Positions 15,886 to 24,983 of a stretch of DNA of 64,000 bases are shown piece by piece; position 1 is the first letter of the stretch, and every line of letters begins with the position of its first letter. This DNA is from an uncultured Prevotellaceae bacterium (GTDB lineage Bacteria; Bacteroidota; Bacteroidia; Bacteroidales; Bacteroidaceae): the NCBI GenBank assembly GCA_902763615.1, contig CACWSX010000002.1, forward strand, positions 121,536-185,535, read 5' to 3'. The notes beneath the pieces were generated by a model, which saw only the letters and a program-made list of their open reading frames with translations, was not told where the DNA came from and searched no databases. A program made the translations under genes and the position numbers.

Positions 15886-17853
15886 TTAGGGTACCAACCG
15901 GTTGTCGATCATCCTTGCCATATACTGCTGGATGATGGCTTTCACTTCTTTCTCCATCTGCCGCTGCTCAGGAACCTGGCCTTTCAGGTTCTTCTTCATC
16001 TGATAATCGCTTAAGGCATAAAGACCTATCGTCTGCTGACCATCGAACTGCAGGACATAATCTCCCTTGCAATACTGGTAGATGCCGTCGAGGTAGTTGA
16101 TGGCCCAGGTGTCTTTGGCGGGAGTGTTGAGCAGGTCACAGCCAAAAGCCATATAAGGCTTGTCGTAGCCGATAAGGTTGAGGATAGTGGGAAGGATGTC
16201 CGTCTGCTGGGCAATGCCATCGCGGATGCCTGGGGTGATGTCGCCACTGGGATCATAGAGGATGATGGAGGTGGCAAACTGGTTGATGCTGCTCTTGTAT
16301 TCAGGGTGATTGCTCATGTTGGTGTGGTCGCCCGTCATCACAAACACGGTATTCTTAAACCAAGGTTCCTTGCTGGCCTCCTCGAAGAATCGCTGCAGGG
16401 CATGGTCGGTATAGCGGATGCACTTGTGGATGGGCATCTCCTCCTCTTTATATACCTCTTTATATTGTTCCGGCACGTGGAAGGGATGGTGACTCGATAA
16501 CGTGAAGAGGGCCGTCATAAAGGGCTGCTTCATATCGCTCATCTTTATGCGGAAATATTGCAGGAAGGGCTCGTCCCAGATGCCCCACCAGTTGTCGGAA
16601 TCGGCGGGACCGTTCGTGCGTTTGTCGGTCTCGAAGTCCTCTTGGCTATAGCACTGCTGGAAACCAGTGGATCGGGTGAAACCTTGGAAACCCAAACTCG
16701 ATGCGGGGGCACCGTGGAAGAAGGCTGTCTCATAGCCCAGACTGTCGAGGCAGGCCGCCATACCGCTGAGATGATTCGTGGCATGAGAGGCGGCGACAAA
16801 GGATTCTACGAACATCGGGAGGCCTGAGAGTGCCGAGGGCATCGCATCGACGCTGGCCCGTCCGTTGGCGAAGGTATAGCGGAAACTGACAGCCTGCTGC
16901 ATCAGCGAATCGAGGAAGGGGGTGTAGCCCTTGTAGCCAGGTAGGATCTCATGATTGAGGCTGCCGATATACTCGCGCCCGAAGCTCTCGAGAAAAATGA
17001 CGACGATGTTTTTTCTAGAGAAACTAGAATCACTAGATAATATAGAATCGCTAGAATATCTAGAATCTCTAGGATCATGGATGGGGCTAAAGATGGCTTC
17101 GAGCTCTGCCTCGCTCTGGTAGTAGCCGGGGTTATGATAACTGTGCTTGCCGATGGTGCGGAAAAGCGAGAAAGGGGTGTTCAGAATCAGCGAGGCATCA
17201 TTGGGACGGTCAATAAACTGATTGGCAGTGCTGATCTTGATAGGACGGTTATCCCAAAAACCTCCGCGCATGCCTGCCCAGCAGAGGAAGGCTGCCACTA
17301 AGAGCGATAGTGCCTGGACGATGTAATAGCGCTTTCGAGGCTGGGTGCGGAAAGTGGGGGTAAGATAGCAGTGCCAAAGCAATGCCATCAGTGCGATGAA
17401 AAGCAATACCAAATACCAGTGACGCAGGAATTCCAAGCCTACTATGCTGCCTAATTTATCGTCGGCACCGAACTCGCTGAAGAAAGCAATCGTCGTACGC
17501 CGGGCGGTATATTGGAAATACACGGCATCGCCGAGGTTCGTGGCGAGACCCAGACCGTTGATGATGAGATAAAGCCATTTGCAGAATCGCTGCCATTGGG
17601 CGTTTTCCTTTAGGTGGAGAGGAAAGAGTACCAGGAGGATGTAGAGGGCATTGGTGTAGGCGATGGCTGAGGTGTCGAAATAGACGCCGCCCCAGAAGAT
17701 ATCCCAGAACTTCGGCGAACTGAACACGTGTTCATAGGTGCTGTAGTTCTCCAGCAGGAAGGCGATTCTGGTCGCCATATAGGCCAGATACAAAAGCAGG
17801 ATATTCACAATCACTGCCCAAGGCCCTGATATATTTCTTTTTTTAAGATTCAC
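15886..17853 (-). CDS. LTA-synthase-family phospho-alcohol transferase (copy 1)
   Basis: 655 residues. An N-terminal block with about five membrane spans (to ~200) precedes a periplasmic sulfatase/alkaline-phosphatase-fold domain: VVIFLESFGREY (metal ligand Glu), a nucleophile region NGRASVDAMPSALSGLP in which Ser replaces the classical LtaS Thr, FHGAPASSLG, and the metal motif MTGDHTN. A Ser/Asp-rich linker at ~275-292 joins the two parts. The start is GTG at 17853, which lies within a 7-bp repeat. Gram-negative members modify glycans or lipids with phosphoglycerol or phosphoethanolamine; the substrate here is unknown. Confidence 0.8.
   Translation of the reverse strand: MNLKKRNISGPWAVIVNILLLYLAYMATRIAFLLENYSTYEHVFSSPKFWDIFWGGVYFDTSAIAYTNALYILLVLFPLHLKENAQWQRFCKWLYLIINGLGLATNLGDAVYFQYTARRTTIAFFSEFGADDKLGSIVGLEFLRHWYLVLLFIALMALLWHCYLTPTFRTQPRKRYYIVQALSLLVAAFLCWAGMRGGFWDNRPIKISTANQFIDRPNDASLILNTPFSLFRTIGKHSYHNPGYYQSEAELEAIFSPIHDPRDSRYSSDSILSSDSSFSRKNIVVIFLESFGREYIGSLNHEILPGYKGYTPFLDSLMQQAVSFRYTFANGRASVDAMPSALSGLPMFVESFVAASHATNHLSGMAACLDSLGYETAFFHGAPASSLGFQGFTRSTGFQQCYSQEDFETDKRTNGPADSDNWWGIWDEPFLQYFRIKMSDMKQPFMTALFTLSSHHPFHVPEQYKEVYKEEEMPIHKCIRYTDHALQRFFEEASKEPWFKNTVFVMTGDHTNMSNHPEYKSSINQFATSIILYDPSGDITPGIRDGIAQQTDILPTILNLIGYDKPYMAFGCDLLNTPAKDTWAINYLDGIYQYCKGDYVLQFDGQQTIGLYALSDYQMKKNLKGQVPEQRQMEKEVKAIIQQYMARMIDNRLVP
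17015..17072. repeat. CTAG-rich linker repeat in copy 1
   Basis: Six CTAG tetramers occur in 58 bp within imperfect TCTAGA/GATTCTA repeats. They encode the Ser-Asp-Arg-rich linker between the membrane and catalytic domains. The paralogue has an equivalent block at 19004-19061. Confidence 0.8.
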
Positions 17854-17875
17854 TATTTACTATTATTTATTCACT
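17848..17875. repeat. Four 7-bp repeats across a gene junction
   Basis: Units ATTCACT, ATTTACT, ATTATTT and ATTCACT run head to tail. On the coding strand they supply the C-terminal SVNK and stop of copy 2 and the GTG start of copy 1. Confidence 0.8.
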
Positions 17876-19875
17876 GACAACTTGTCTTGTGTCATGCGGG
17901 TCATATACTGTTGGATGATGGCTTTCAGTTCGCGCTCCATCTGCGGCTGCTGCGGCACCTTCCCGATGAGATTTCGTTTCATCAGCGAGTCGCTGAGGGC
18001 ATAGACGGCTTTCGTCTGTGTGCCATCGAACTGCAGCACATATCCTTGTTTTACATATTGGTAGATGCCATTCAGGTAGTTCACGGCCCAGGTGTCTTCC
18101 GCAGGGTAGTTCAGCACATCGATGCCAAAACCGAAATAAGGTTTCTGATAGTGCAGCATACCCATTACAGTCGGCAGAATGTCAATCTGCTGGGCGATCT
18201 TGTCCTGTATCTCCGGCAGGCGCTCCGCATTGCCTGGCTCATAGATGATGATGGGAGAGCAGAAACCGCCGAGATCCGTCTCGTAGAAGGCATGATCGGA
18301 GAGGTTGGTGTGGTCGCTGGTGAGTACGAAGATGGTATTGTTGAACCAAGGCTCGCGGCTCGCCTTCTCAAAGAACTTTCCGATAGCCATATCCGTATAG
18401 CGGATGCATTTGTGGATGACGATGCCCTCCTCGGGATATTGAGTCTTGTATTTCTCAGGGATGACATAGGGGTGATGACTGCTGGCAGTGAAGACGGCTG
18501 TCATGAAGGGCTCCTTCATCTCCGACATCTTCGTGGCGTAGTATTGCAGGAAGGGTTCATCCCAGATGGCCCACATGCCATCGAAGTCTTCGTCACCGCC
18601 GAAGCGGGTATCTGCATCGTAGTCCTCACGTCCGTAGTAGTCTTGGAACCCTGTAGCACGAGAGAAGGCCTGGAATCCCATCGAACCGCGCTGGGCGCCG
18701 TGGAAGAAAGCCGTCTGATAGCCCTCTGCTGCGAGGATGGAGGCGATGCCGCTAACGTGGTTCATCGAGGCTGGGGTGAGGAAGAAAGGCTCCACAAACA
18801 TCGGGATGCTTGAGAGGATGCTCGGCATACCATCGATGCTCTTGCGCCCGTTGCAATAGGTGTGGCTGAAGGTGACGCTCTTGGCGATGAGGGAATCAAC
18901 GCAGGGGGTATAACCGCGATATTGGCCGTTTTCGAGGGTTTTGTTCAGGGCGCCGATGTATTCGCGTCCGAAGCTCTCGACAATGAGGATGACGACGTTC
19001 TTTCTAGAGAAAATAGAATCGCTAGAGTCTCTAGATATTATAGAATCTCTAGATAATCTAGAATCACTAAGATTGTGCTCTGGGCTATAGATGGCCGCCA
19101 GCTCCTGCTCATTCTGATAGTAATCAGGCACTACGAAGACTGCTTTACCGATGGTGCGATAGAGCGAGAAGGGAGTATTCAGCACCAAGGCGGCCTCGAT
19201 GGGACGGTTTACATATTGATTGGCATTGGAGATGGTGATGGGTCTGACGGCGGTGGTAAAGCCCCCTCGGATACCTGCCACCACGAACGGGGCAAAGGCT
19301 GCCAACGAGAGAAATACCGTTAGGGCGTAGGGCCAGGGACGCAGGCGTTTCCATTCCAAGCCTGTCTTGACATACAGTTTCCACACGCCCCAGATGAGGA
19401 GGGCGAAAGCGATGGAGAGATACCAATGATGGAGGGTCTCCGTGAGGAAGATAGAACCGAGGTTTCCTTCGTTTGAGAATTCGCTAAAAACGGTAGTTGT
19501 CGTGCGTCGCATGGTGTAGCGGAAATACACGCTGTCGCAGAGGTTGATGGCAAGAGCCAGACCGTTGATGACGATGAATACCCACTTGCAGATCTGCTGG
19601 TAGGTGCTGTTTTCCTTTCTGTGCCAGGGCAGGAGCATCAAGACGATATAGGGAATATTGGTCACGAGGATAGCTGAGGTGTCGAACACCAATCCGCCTC
19701 CCAACATCTCTGTGAGATGAGAGAAACTCAGCCCCTGCTCGAAATAGCTATAGTTTACCAGCAGGTAGATGATCCTTGCCAGGAAATAGAGTATATATGC
19801 AATAACAAGATTGCATAGCATTGCCGTCAACGGCGCCAGATATCCAAATCGTTTCGTCTTCATAACTATTGTCAC
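17863..19875 (-). CDS. LTA-synthase-family phospho-alcohol transferase (copy 2)
   Basis: 670 residues, clearly paralogous to copy 1 along its whole length. It has about five membrane spans, a CTAG-coded Ser/Asp linker, VVILIVESFGREY, a nucleophile region NGRKSIDGMPSILSSIP with Ser, FHGAQRGSMG and LTSDHTNLS. The ATG overlaps copy 3 by four bases; a second ATG lies four codons downstream (MKTKRF). The tandem arrangement indicates local duplication. The catalytic domain would face the periplasm. Redundancy or different acceptor specificity cannot be distinguished from sequence. Confidence 0.8.
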   Translation of the reverse strand: MTIVMKTKRFGYLAPLTAMLCNLVIAYILYFLARIIYLLVNYSYFEQGLSFSHLTEMLGGGLVFDTSAILVTNIPYIVLMLLPWHRKENSTYQQICKWVFIVINGLALAINLCDSVYFRYTMRRTTTTVFSEFSNEGNLGSIFLTETLHHWYLSIAFALLIWGVWKLYVKTGLEWKRLRPWPYALTVFLSLAAFAPFVVAGIRGGFTTAVRPITISNANQYVNRPIEAALVLNTPFSLYRTIGKAVFVVPDYYQNEQELAAIYSPEHNLSDSRLSRDSIISRDSSDSIFSRKNVVILIVESFGREYIGALNKTLENGQYRGYTPCVDSLIAKSVTFSHTYCNGRKSIDGMPSILSSIPMFVEPFFLTPASMNHVSGIASILAAEGYQTAFFHGAQRGSMGFQAFSRATGFQDYYGREDYDADTRFGGDEDFDGMWAIWDEPFLQYYATKMSEMKEPFMTAVFTASSHHPYVIPEKYKTQYPEEGIVIHKCIRYTDMAIGKFFEKASREPWFNNTIFVLTSDHTNLSDHAFYETDLGGFCSPIIIYEPGNAERLPEIQDKIAQQIDILPTVMGMLHYQKPYFGFGIDVLNYPAEDTWAVNYLNGIYQYVKQGYVLQFDGTQTKAVYALSDSLMKRNLIGKVPQQPQMERELKAIIQQYMTRMTQDKLSVNK
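19004..19061. repeat. CTAG-rich linker repeat in copy 2
   Basis: Five CTAG tetramers in 58 bp, coding a Ser/Asp/Arg linker equivalent to that of copy 1 but with a different number and order of units. Confidence 0.8.
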
Positions 19876-21683
19876 TTTAACTCCCTTAAGTCCTTCGCTG
19901 CTGTCTGCAGAATCGCCTTTCCCTTTTTGATGAGTGCTTCGCTGTTGCTGCTCTTATCCACAATGATACGGTTGGCATTCAGGTCGAATACCGCAAAGCC
20001 AGTGCTGTCGTTCATCGTGATACCGTTATTGTAGGTATGGACGGCGAAGGGGTAGCGATAGCTCTGACTCATCACATCGCGACTGAAACGGAAATCGTTG
20101 TGGGGAATGCCTAATTGTCCTAAGAGTGTGGCAGGAAGGTCAGTCTGATTACACAACTGCGTAATGCGTCGCGGGGCTTTCAGGGCACCTCCTAACCAGA
20201 GCATCGGCACATGGTCGTGCATCTTGTGTTCCTCATCTACACCGAAGTGGGAAAAACCATGATCGGGCAGCATGATGACCAGCAGATTATCCCACTGCGG
20301 GGTCTGCCTTATGTCGTTGATAAAGTTGCCGATGCATTCGTCCAGATAATTGAAGGCATTGGCTATCTCATCGTTCAAACGGTGTGTGGGCACATCCCAG
20401 GGCTCATGACTGCTCAGTGTCGAATAGCCGATGAGGAATGGACCTTGTTGGGATTTTACCATTTGTGCGAGGGTAGCAAAGGTAATGTCGTCGCGTACAC
20501 CCCATTCTGCAGTGTTTTGTTCCTGAATGGTATAGTCATTCTTCCAATGCAGTTGTTCGAAACCTGTCGTCACCAGATAACTGCGCATATTGGTGAAATT
20601 GATATCACCGCCATAGAGGTAGGAGGTGTGATAGCCTTCTTGTCTGAGTGACTGCGCAATGCCTGGCATTAATCTTGTCTTGGCAGGCATCTTCATCACT
20701 GAAGAACGTGGAAATGAGGGATAACCACTCCATGTGCAGAGTGTACCACGGTCGGTGCGATAGGAGTTGGCATAGAAATTGGCGAAGTAGACACCCTCTT
20801 TTATCAGACGGTTCAGATGGGGCATGATGTCGCTGCGCCCTCCGATGTCTTCGGTAAAGATGCCTCCGCAGCTCTCTAACAGAATCACGATGATGTTGGG
20901 GCGCTGGGTCTTCAAGAGAGTATCAGGTGCTGTGCTGTCTGTGAAATAGAGACCTTCCATTGTCTTTGCTCTTTCTGCCTCACTCATGAACTGATAATCG
21001 GGTACATAGTAAGCGGTTTTTTCGAATGAAGCCAGAAAATTGAAAACAGGATTCACCGCCGAATGGTTCAGGAATTGGTCCTGAGCGTAATATACCTGTC
21101 CTACGTTTGTGGTGGATTCGCCTAATCCGCCCCTGATGCCGATGATGATAAGAGGCATGCAGAGCAGAGCGCCTATCGAAGCCGTGATGCGGTGCCTTCT
21201 TGGCAATGGATCAGCCTTAAATATAGGATAACCTAGATAGATTAGATATCCTAGAAGGGCTAGAATGACGAGTCTCACTAAGAGATAACCCGTTGATACG
21301 CTGGCTGTGGCCTCCGAGGGGGTCTCGAGGTATTGCAGGCAGGAGGAGTCAAGCTTGTAGTTCCAGAAGGGATAGAGGCTGGTATCTGCTACGAAAGCCA
21401 GGGCAAAGGCAATAGAGATGAAGATAAAGTAGATGGTGCAGATTTTGCTGAGCACCTTATATGCCCACCAGAGGCTGATGATGACCAACAGAAAGGGCAG
21501 TATCAGGAAATAGAGTGCTGTGGAAAGGTCGAGTGTCAGACCGTGGCAGACGACATCCCAGATATCGCCAATGCCGAATGCATGTCCCTGATGACAGCAG
21601 AGCATGAAAACCACCTTCGCGATGATAAACACCACCACCGTCCAAAGATATGTCTTCACCAGAAACCCAACACGCTCCCTCAT
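19872..21683 (-). CDS. LTA-synthase-family phospho-alcohol transferase (copy 3, divergent)
   Basis: 603 residues from the ATG at 21683 (MRERVGFLVKTYLW). The frame extends to 21740, but that part is translated CTCCTT repeat and overlaps the preceding gene, so it is rejected. Membrane spans run to ~210, then NIIVILLESCGG, a nucleophile region NSYRTDRGTLCTWSGYP with the classical Thr, LYGGDINFTNM and MLPDHGFSHFG. It is therefore closer to canonical LtaS/MdoB-type enzymes than copies 1 and 2. It overlaps copy 2 by four bases and follows the exporter gene, so the four genes probably form one transcript. Confidence 0.8.
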   Translation of the reverse strand: MRERVGFLVKTYLWTVVVFIIAKVVFMLCCHQGHAFGIGDIWDVVCHGLTLDLSTALYFLILPFLLVIISLWWAYKVLSKICTIYFIFISIAFALAFVADTSLYPFWNYKLDSSCLQYLETPSEATASVSTGYLLVRLVILALLGYLIYLGYPIFKADPLPRRHRITASIGALLCMPLIIIGIRGGLGESTTNVGQVYYAQDQFLNHSAVNPVFNFLASFEKTAYYVPDYQFMSEAERAKTMEGLYFTDSTAPDTLLKTQRPNIIVILLESCGGIFTEDIGGRSDIMPHLNRLIKEGVYFANFYANSYRTDRGTLCTWSGYPSFPRSSVMKMPAKTRLMPGIAQSLRQEGYHTSYLYGGDINFTNMRSYLVTTGFEQLHWKNDYTIQEQNTAEWGVRDDITFATLAQMVKSQQGPFLIGYSTLSSHEPWDVPTHRLNDEIANAFNYLDECIGNFINDIRQTPQWDNLLVIMLPDHGFSHFGVDEEHKMHDHVPMLWLGGALKAPRRITQLCNQTDLPATLLGQLGIPHNDFRFSRDVMSQSYRYPFAVHTYNNGITMNDSTGFAVFDLNANRIIVDKSSNSEALIKKGKAILQTAAKDLRELK

Positions 21684-21685
21684 TT

Positions 21686-21722
21686 CTCCTTCTCTCCTTA
21701 CTCCTTCTCTCCTTCTCTCCTT
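21686..21722. repeat. CTCCTT repeats upstream of copy 3
   Basis: Five CTCCTT cores with 7-8 bp spacing. On the coding strand these read AAGGAG, a Shine-Dalgarno-like core, and end three nt before the ATG at 21683. Confidence 0.8.
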
Positions 21723-23550
21723 ACACTTGCTGCATCTCATGCAGCTTCTTATAATATCCGTCGATATTCAGCAGTTCGTCGTGGGTACCACGTTCCACGA
21801 TGCGTCCTTCATGCAGCACACAGATTTCGTCTGCATTCTTAATGGTAGAGAGACGGTGGGCGATAGCCACTGTGGTACGTGTCTTCATCAGTCTTTCAAG
21901 GGCATCCTGTACCAAGCGCTCACTCTCTGTATCCAAGGCAGATGTTGCCTCGTCGAGAATCAGGATGGGCGGGTTCTTCAGAATAGCTCTTGCGATACTC
22001 ACACGCTGGCGCTGTCCTCCAGAGAGTCTGCCGCCGCGGTCTCCGATATTTGTATCGAAGCAAGCCTCTGAAGCCATGATGAAGTCGTAAGCATTGGCAA
22101 TGCGTGCCGCTTCTTCTATCTGTTCGTCAGTGGCATTGTCCACACCAAAGGAGATGTTATTGCGGAAAGTATCATTGAAGAGGATGGCCTCCTGGTTTAC
22201 GTTACCGATGAGTTGCCGGAGGTCATGTATGCCCAGATCTTTCACATTGATGCCGTCAATGAGCACCTCACCCTCCTGCACATCATAATAACGGGGGATC
22301 AGGTCTACGAGCGTAGACTTTCCACTGCCACTCTGTCCTACGATGGCGATGGTCTTTCCTTTCGGAATCGTCAGGTTGATATCTTTCAATATCCACTGTT
22401 CTCCATAACGGAATGAGACATTCTTGAACTCTATCTGGTGCTCGAAGCTGGGCAGACGTTTCGGACGTGTTACCTCCTTGATGGTATTCTCTGCCATCAG
22501 GATCTTATCGACACGTTCCATCGAAGCCAGACCCTTGGGGATGTTATAGCCAGCCTTCGAGAAGTCCTTCAGCGGATTGATGATGGAGTAGAGCATCACC
22601 ATATAGTAGATGAAGATAGGTCCCGATAGGGTATGGGTATTGAGAACTAGCACACCGCCGAACCATAGTACAATCACAATCAGGATGGTGCCGAGGAACT
22701 CACTCATGGGATGTGCCGACGACTGGCGGATATTCACCCGCATGATATCGTTGCGATAGGCGGTGTTGATCTGGTCGAAACGGCGGTTCATCTTCCCTTC
22801 GGCACAGAAAGCCTTGATGATGCGCAGACCACCGAGTGTTTCTTCCACCTGACTCATCGTATCGCTCCAGAGTGCCTGGGCCTTGATGGAGTCTTGCTTC
22901 AGCTTACGGCCTACCCAACCCATAAACCAGCCCATAATGGGTACGATGGCCAATGTGAAGAGTGTCAATTGCCAAGAGATAAACAATAAAGCAGCGAAGT
23001 AGCTGATGATGAGGATCGGATTCTTGAAGAGCATCTCCAACGAAGACATGATGGAGTTCTCTATCTCTTGCACATCGCCGCTCATGCGGGCAATGATGTC
23101 GCCTTTGCGTTCCTCGGAGAAAAAGCCGAGCGGCAGCGAGGTGATCTTCTGATACACCTGATTGCGGATATCGCGCACCACACCTGTGCGGATGGGAATG
23201 ATTGTGGCGGCAGAAAGGAAGTAGGCGCCAGTCTTCAGGAAGGTGGTCACAGCGAGAAACAAACCTATGAAAAGCAGGGTGGTGGTCTGTCCCCATTCGA
23301 CGATGAGACCATTCACGTAGTAGTTCATGTTGTTCATTAGCACTGTCTGGATATTGCTCCAGTCCCAGGCCATCAGCGAGGTGGCAGTCTCTGCGTCACT
23401 CGTCTGGAAGAGAATCTGCAGAATAGGTATCAGCGCTGCAAACGAGAAGATGTTCAATATCGCTGAGAGGATATTAAAAATCACCGACAGCACCAGATAT
23501 TTCTTATACGGCGGTACGAATCGCCTCAGAACATTCAAAAACTCCTTCAT
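21721..23550 (-). CDS. ABC transporter, fused permease/ATPase (MsbA-like)
   Basis: 609 residues, the usual half-transporter length. Six membrane helices occupy ~1-330; the nucleotide-binding domain has Walker A GQSGSGKSTLVDL, signature LSGGQRQRVSIARA, Walker B ILILDEATSALD and an H-loop IAHRLST. A type IV exporter of the MsbA/lipid-exporter group is likely, acting in the inner membrane as a homodimer. It begins four bases after the MiaB stop and ends at a CTCCTT repeat. Its position before three phospho-transferases suggests export of a lipid or glycolipid substrate; this is inference. Confidence 0.8.
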   Translation of the reverse strand: MKEFLNVLRRFVPPYKKYLVLSVIFNILSAILNIFSFAALIPILQILFQTSDAETATSLMAWDWSNIQTVLMNNMNYYVNGLIVEWGQTTTLLFIGLFLAVTTFLKTGAYFLSAATIIPIRTGVVRDIRNQVYQKITSLPLGFFSEERKGDIIARMSGDVQEIENSIMSSLEMLFKNPILIISYFAALLFISWQLTLFTLAIVPIMGWFMGWVGRKLKQDSIKAQALWSDTMSQVEETLGGLRIIKAFCAEGKMNRRFDQINTAYRNDIMRVNIRQSSAHPMSEFLGTILIVIVLWFGGVLVLNTHTLSGPIFIYYMVMLYSIINPLKDFSKAGYNIPKGLASMERVDKILMAENTIKEVTRPKRLPSFEHQIEFKNVSFRYGEQWILKDINLTIPKGKTIAIVGQSGSGKSTLVDLIPRYYDVQEGEVLIDGINVKDLGIHDLRQLIGNVNQEAILFNDTFRNNISFGVDNATDEQIEEAARIANAYDFIMASEACFDTNIGDRGGRLSGGQRQRVSIARAILKNPPILILDEATSALDTESERLVQDALERLMKTRTTVAIAHRLSTIKNADEICVLHEGRIVERGTHDELLNIDGYYKKLHEMQQV

Positions 23551-23586
23551 CTCCTTACTCCTTCATCTCCTTACTCCTTACTCCTT
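23542..23586. repeat. CTCCTT repeats at the miaB-exporter junction
   Basis: Six CTCCTT cores with 7- or 9-bp spacing. They encode the last residues of MiaB (GVRSKEMKE and stop) and the first codons of the exporter (MKE). Confidence 0.8.
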
Positions 23587-24910
23587 CGCTCTCCCCGAGC
23601 AGCGTGGCACTGGTTGAGCCTGTGATCTTCACCTGCACCGTTTCACCGATATGATGTCCTGCCTTGGGGAATACCACCATCTTATTCTGTTCCGTTCGTC
23701 CGCAGAGCTGATCTCTTGAGCGTTTCGAGAAGCCCTCAACGAGCACTTCAAAGGTCTTGCCCTCGTCTTTTTTGTTCTGCTGGGCGGAGATTTCCGTCTG
23801 CAGGGCGATGAGTTCATTCAGTCTGCGGATCTTCTCCTCCTCAGGCACATCGTCGGGCAGATGCTTCGAGGCATAGGTGCCCGGACGCTCTGAGTATTTG
23901 AACATAAACGCAGAGTCGTAACCCACCTCGCGCATCAGGTCGAGACTCATCTGGTGGTCTTCCTCCGTCTCTGAGTGATAGCCCACAAAGATATCTGTAG
24001 ACAGTCCGCAGTCGGGGATGATTCTGCGGATGGCAGCCACACGGTCCAGATACCACTCACGGGTATATTTCCTGTTCATCAGTTTCAAGATCTTATCCGA
24101 GCCGCTCTGCACGGGCAGATGGATATGCTTGCATACATTCGGCATTTCGGCGATGACCTGTAATGTCTCGTCACTCATGTCTTTCGGGTGGCTGGTGGTG
24201 AAACGGATACGCATCTCTGGTGCTTCTTCGGCCACACGACGCAGCAGTGCCGGGAAGTCCGTCTCCTTCTCTCCTTCTCTCCTTCCCTCCTTACTCCTAT
24301 ACGAATTCACATTCTGCCCCAACAGTGTCACCTCTTTAAAACCTCTGTCTCTCAGGTCTCTCACCTCTTTGAGAATGCTCTCTATATCGCGGCTCCGCTC
24401 ACGCCCTCTGGTATAGGGTACGATACAATAGTGACAGAAATTGTTGCAGCCACGCATGATACTTACGAAACCGCCAATCCTGTGGCCCAGTCCGATGCGC
24501 TGGGGTACGATATCTTTATAGGTCTCTGTCGTCGATAGCTCAATGTTCATCGCCTTATGACCAGTTTCAGCCTGTGCAATCAGGTCTGGCAGACTCAGGT
24601 ATGCATCAGGGCCTGCTATGAGGTCGGCATGATGATTATCCAACAGATCCTGCTGCGCCCGCTCTGCCATACATCCTAATACACCGATAATCAAAGGACG
24701 CTTGCGACGGATAGCAGCCAGAGCCTCCAAACGGTGATAAATCTTTTGTTCAGCATTGTCTCTCACTGAACAAGTGTTCAGGAATACGGCATTGGCTTCA
24801 TCGAGGTTCTCAGTGGTTTCGTAACCTGCCATCTGCATCACCGAAGCTACCACCTCTGAATCAGCCACATTCATCTGACAGCCGTATGTTTCGATATATA
24901 ATTTCTTCAT
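23555..24910 (-). CDS. miaB: tRNA-2-methylthio-N6-dimethylallyladenosine synthase MiaB
   Basis: 451 residues. An N-terminal MTTase domain (YIETYGCQMNVADSE; cluster Cys in GCQMN, LNTCSVRDNA and GVLGCMAER) precedes the radical-SAM CxxxCxxC motif in MRGCNNFCHYCIVPYTRGRE and a TRAM domain at the end. It methylthiolates i6A37 in tRNAs reading U-starting codons. Odd points: an insertion YRSKEGRREGEKET (~205-218) and the C-terminus GVRSKEMKE are both translations of CTCCTT repeats. The start is supported by a -7 box at 24930-24937. Confidence 0.9.
   Translation of the reverse strand: MKKLYIETYGCQMNVADSEVVASVMQMAGYETTENLDEANAVFLNTCSVRDNAEQKIYHRLEALAAIRRKRPLIIGVLGCMAERAQQDLLDNHHADLIAGPDAYLSLPDLIAQAETGHKAMNIELSTTETYKDIVPQRIGLGHRIGGFVSIMRGCNNFCHYCIVPYTRGRERSRDIESILKEVRDLRDRGFKEVTLLGQNVNSYRSKEGRREGEKETDFPALLRRVAEEAPEMRIRFTTSHPKDMSDETLQVIAEMPNVCKHIHLPVQSGSDKILKLMNRKYTREWYLDRVAAIRRIIPDCGLSTDIFVGYHSETEEDHQMSLDLMREVGYDSAFMFKYSERPGTYASKHLPDDVPEEEKIRRLNELIALQTEISAQQNKKDEGKTFEVLVEGFSKRSRDQLCGRTEQNKMVVFPKAGHHIGETVQVKITGSTSATLLGESEGVRSKEMKE
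24263..24299. repeat. CTCCTT repeats inside miaB
   Basis: Five cores (the last CTCCTA) at 7-8 bp spacing encode a Lys/Arg/Glu-rich insertion in the radical-SAM region while keeping the frame open. Confidence 0.8.
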
Positions 24911-24929
24911 CTTTCACTTATTTTGGGTG

Positions 24930-24937
24930 CAAAGGTA
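24930..24937 (-). promoter_or_regulatory. -7 box of miaB
   Basis: TACCTTTG on the minus strand, 20 nt upstream of the miaB ATG. Confidence 0.6.
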
Positions 24938-24983
24938 GTGCTTTTTGGGCAAAATACAAAATAATACAATAAAAATCCCTCCG

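Noticed and set aside
15886-21683. True lipoteichoic acid synthesis
   Set aside because: The phylum is Gram-negative and no other LTA genes are present; the fold is shared with phosphoglycerol and phosphoethanolamine transferases.
21684-21740. Extended N-terminus of the third LTA-synthase-family protein
   Set aside because: The extra residues (ERRREGVRREGE type) are translated CTCCTT repeat and overlap the exporter gene; the ATG at 21683 begins the membrane domain.
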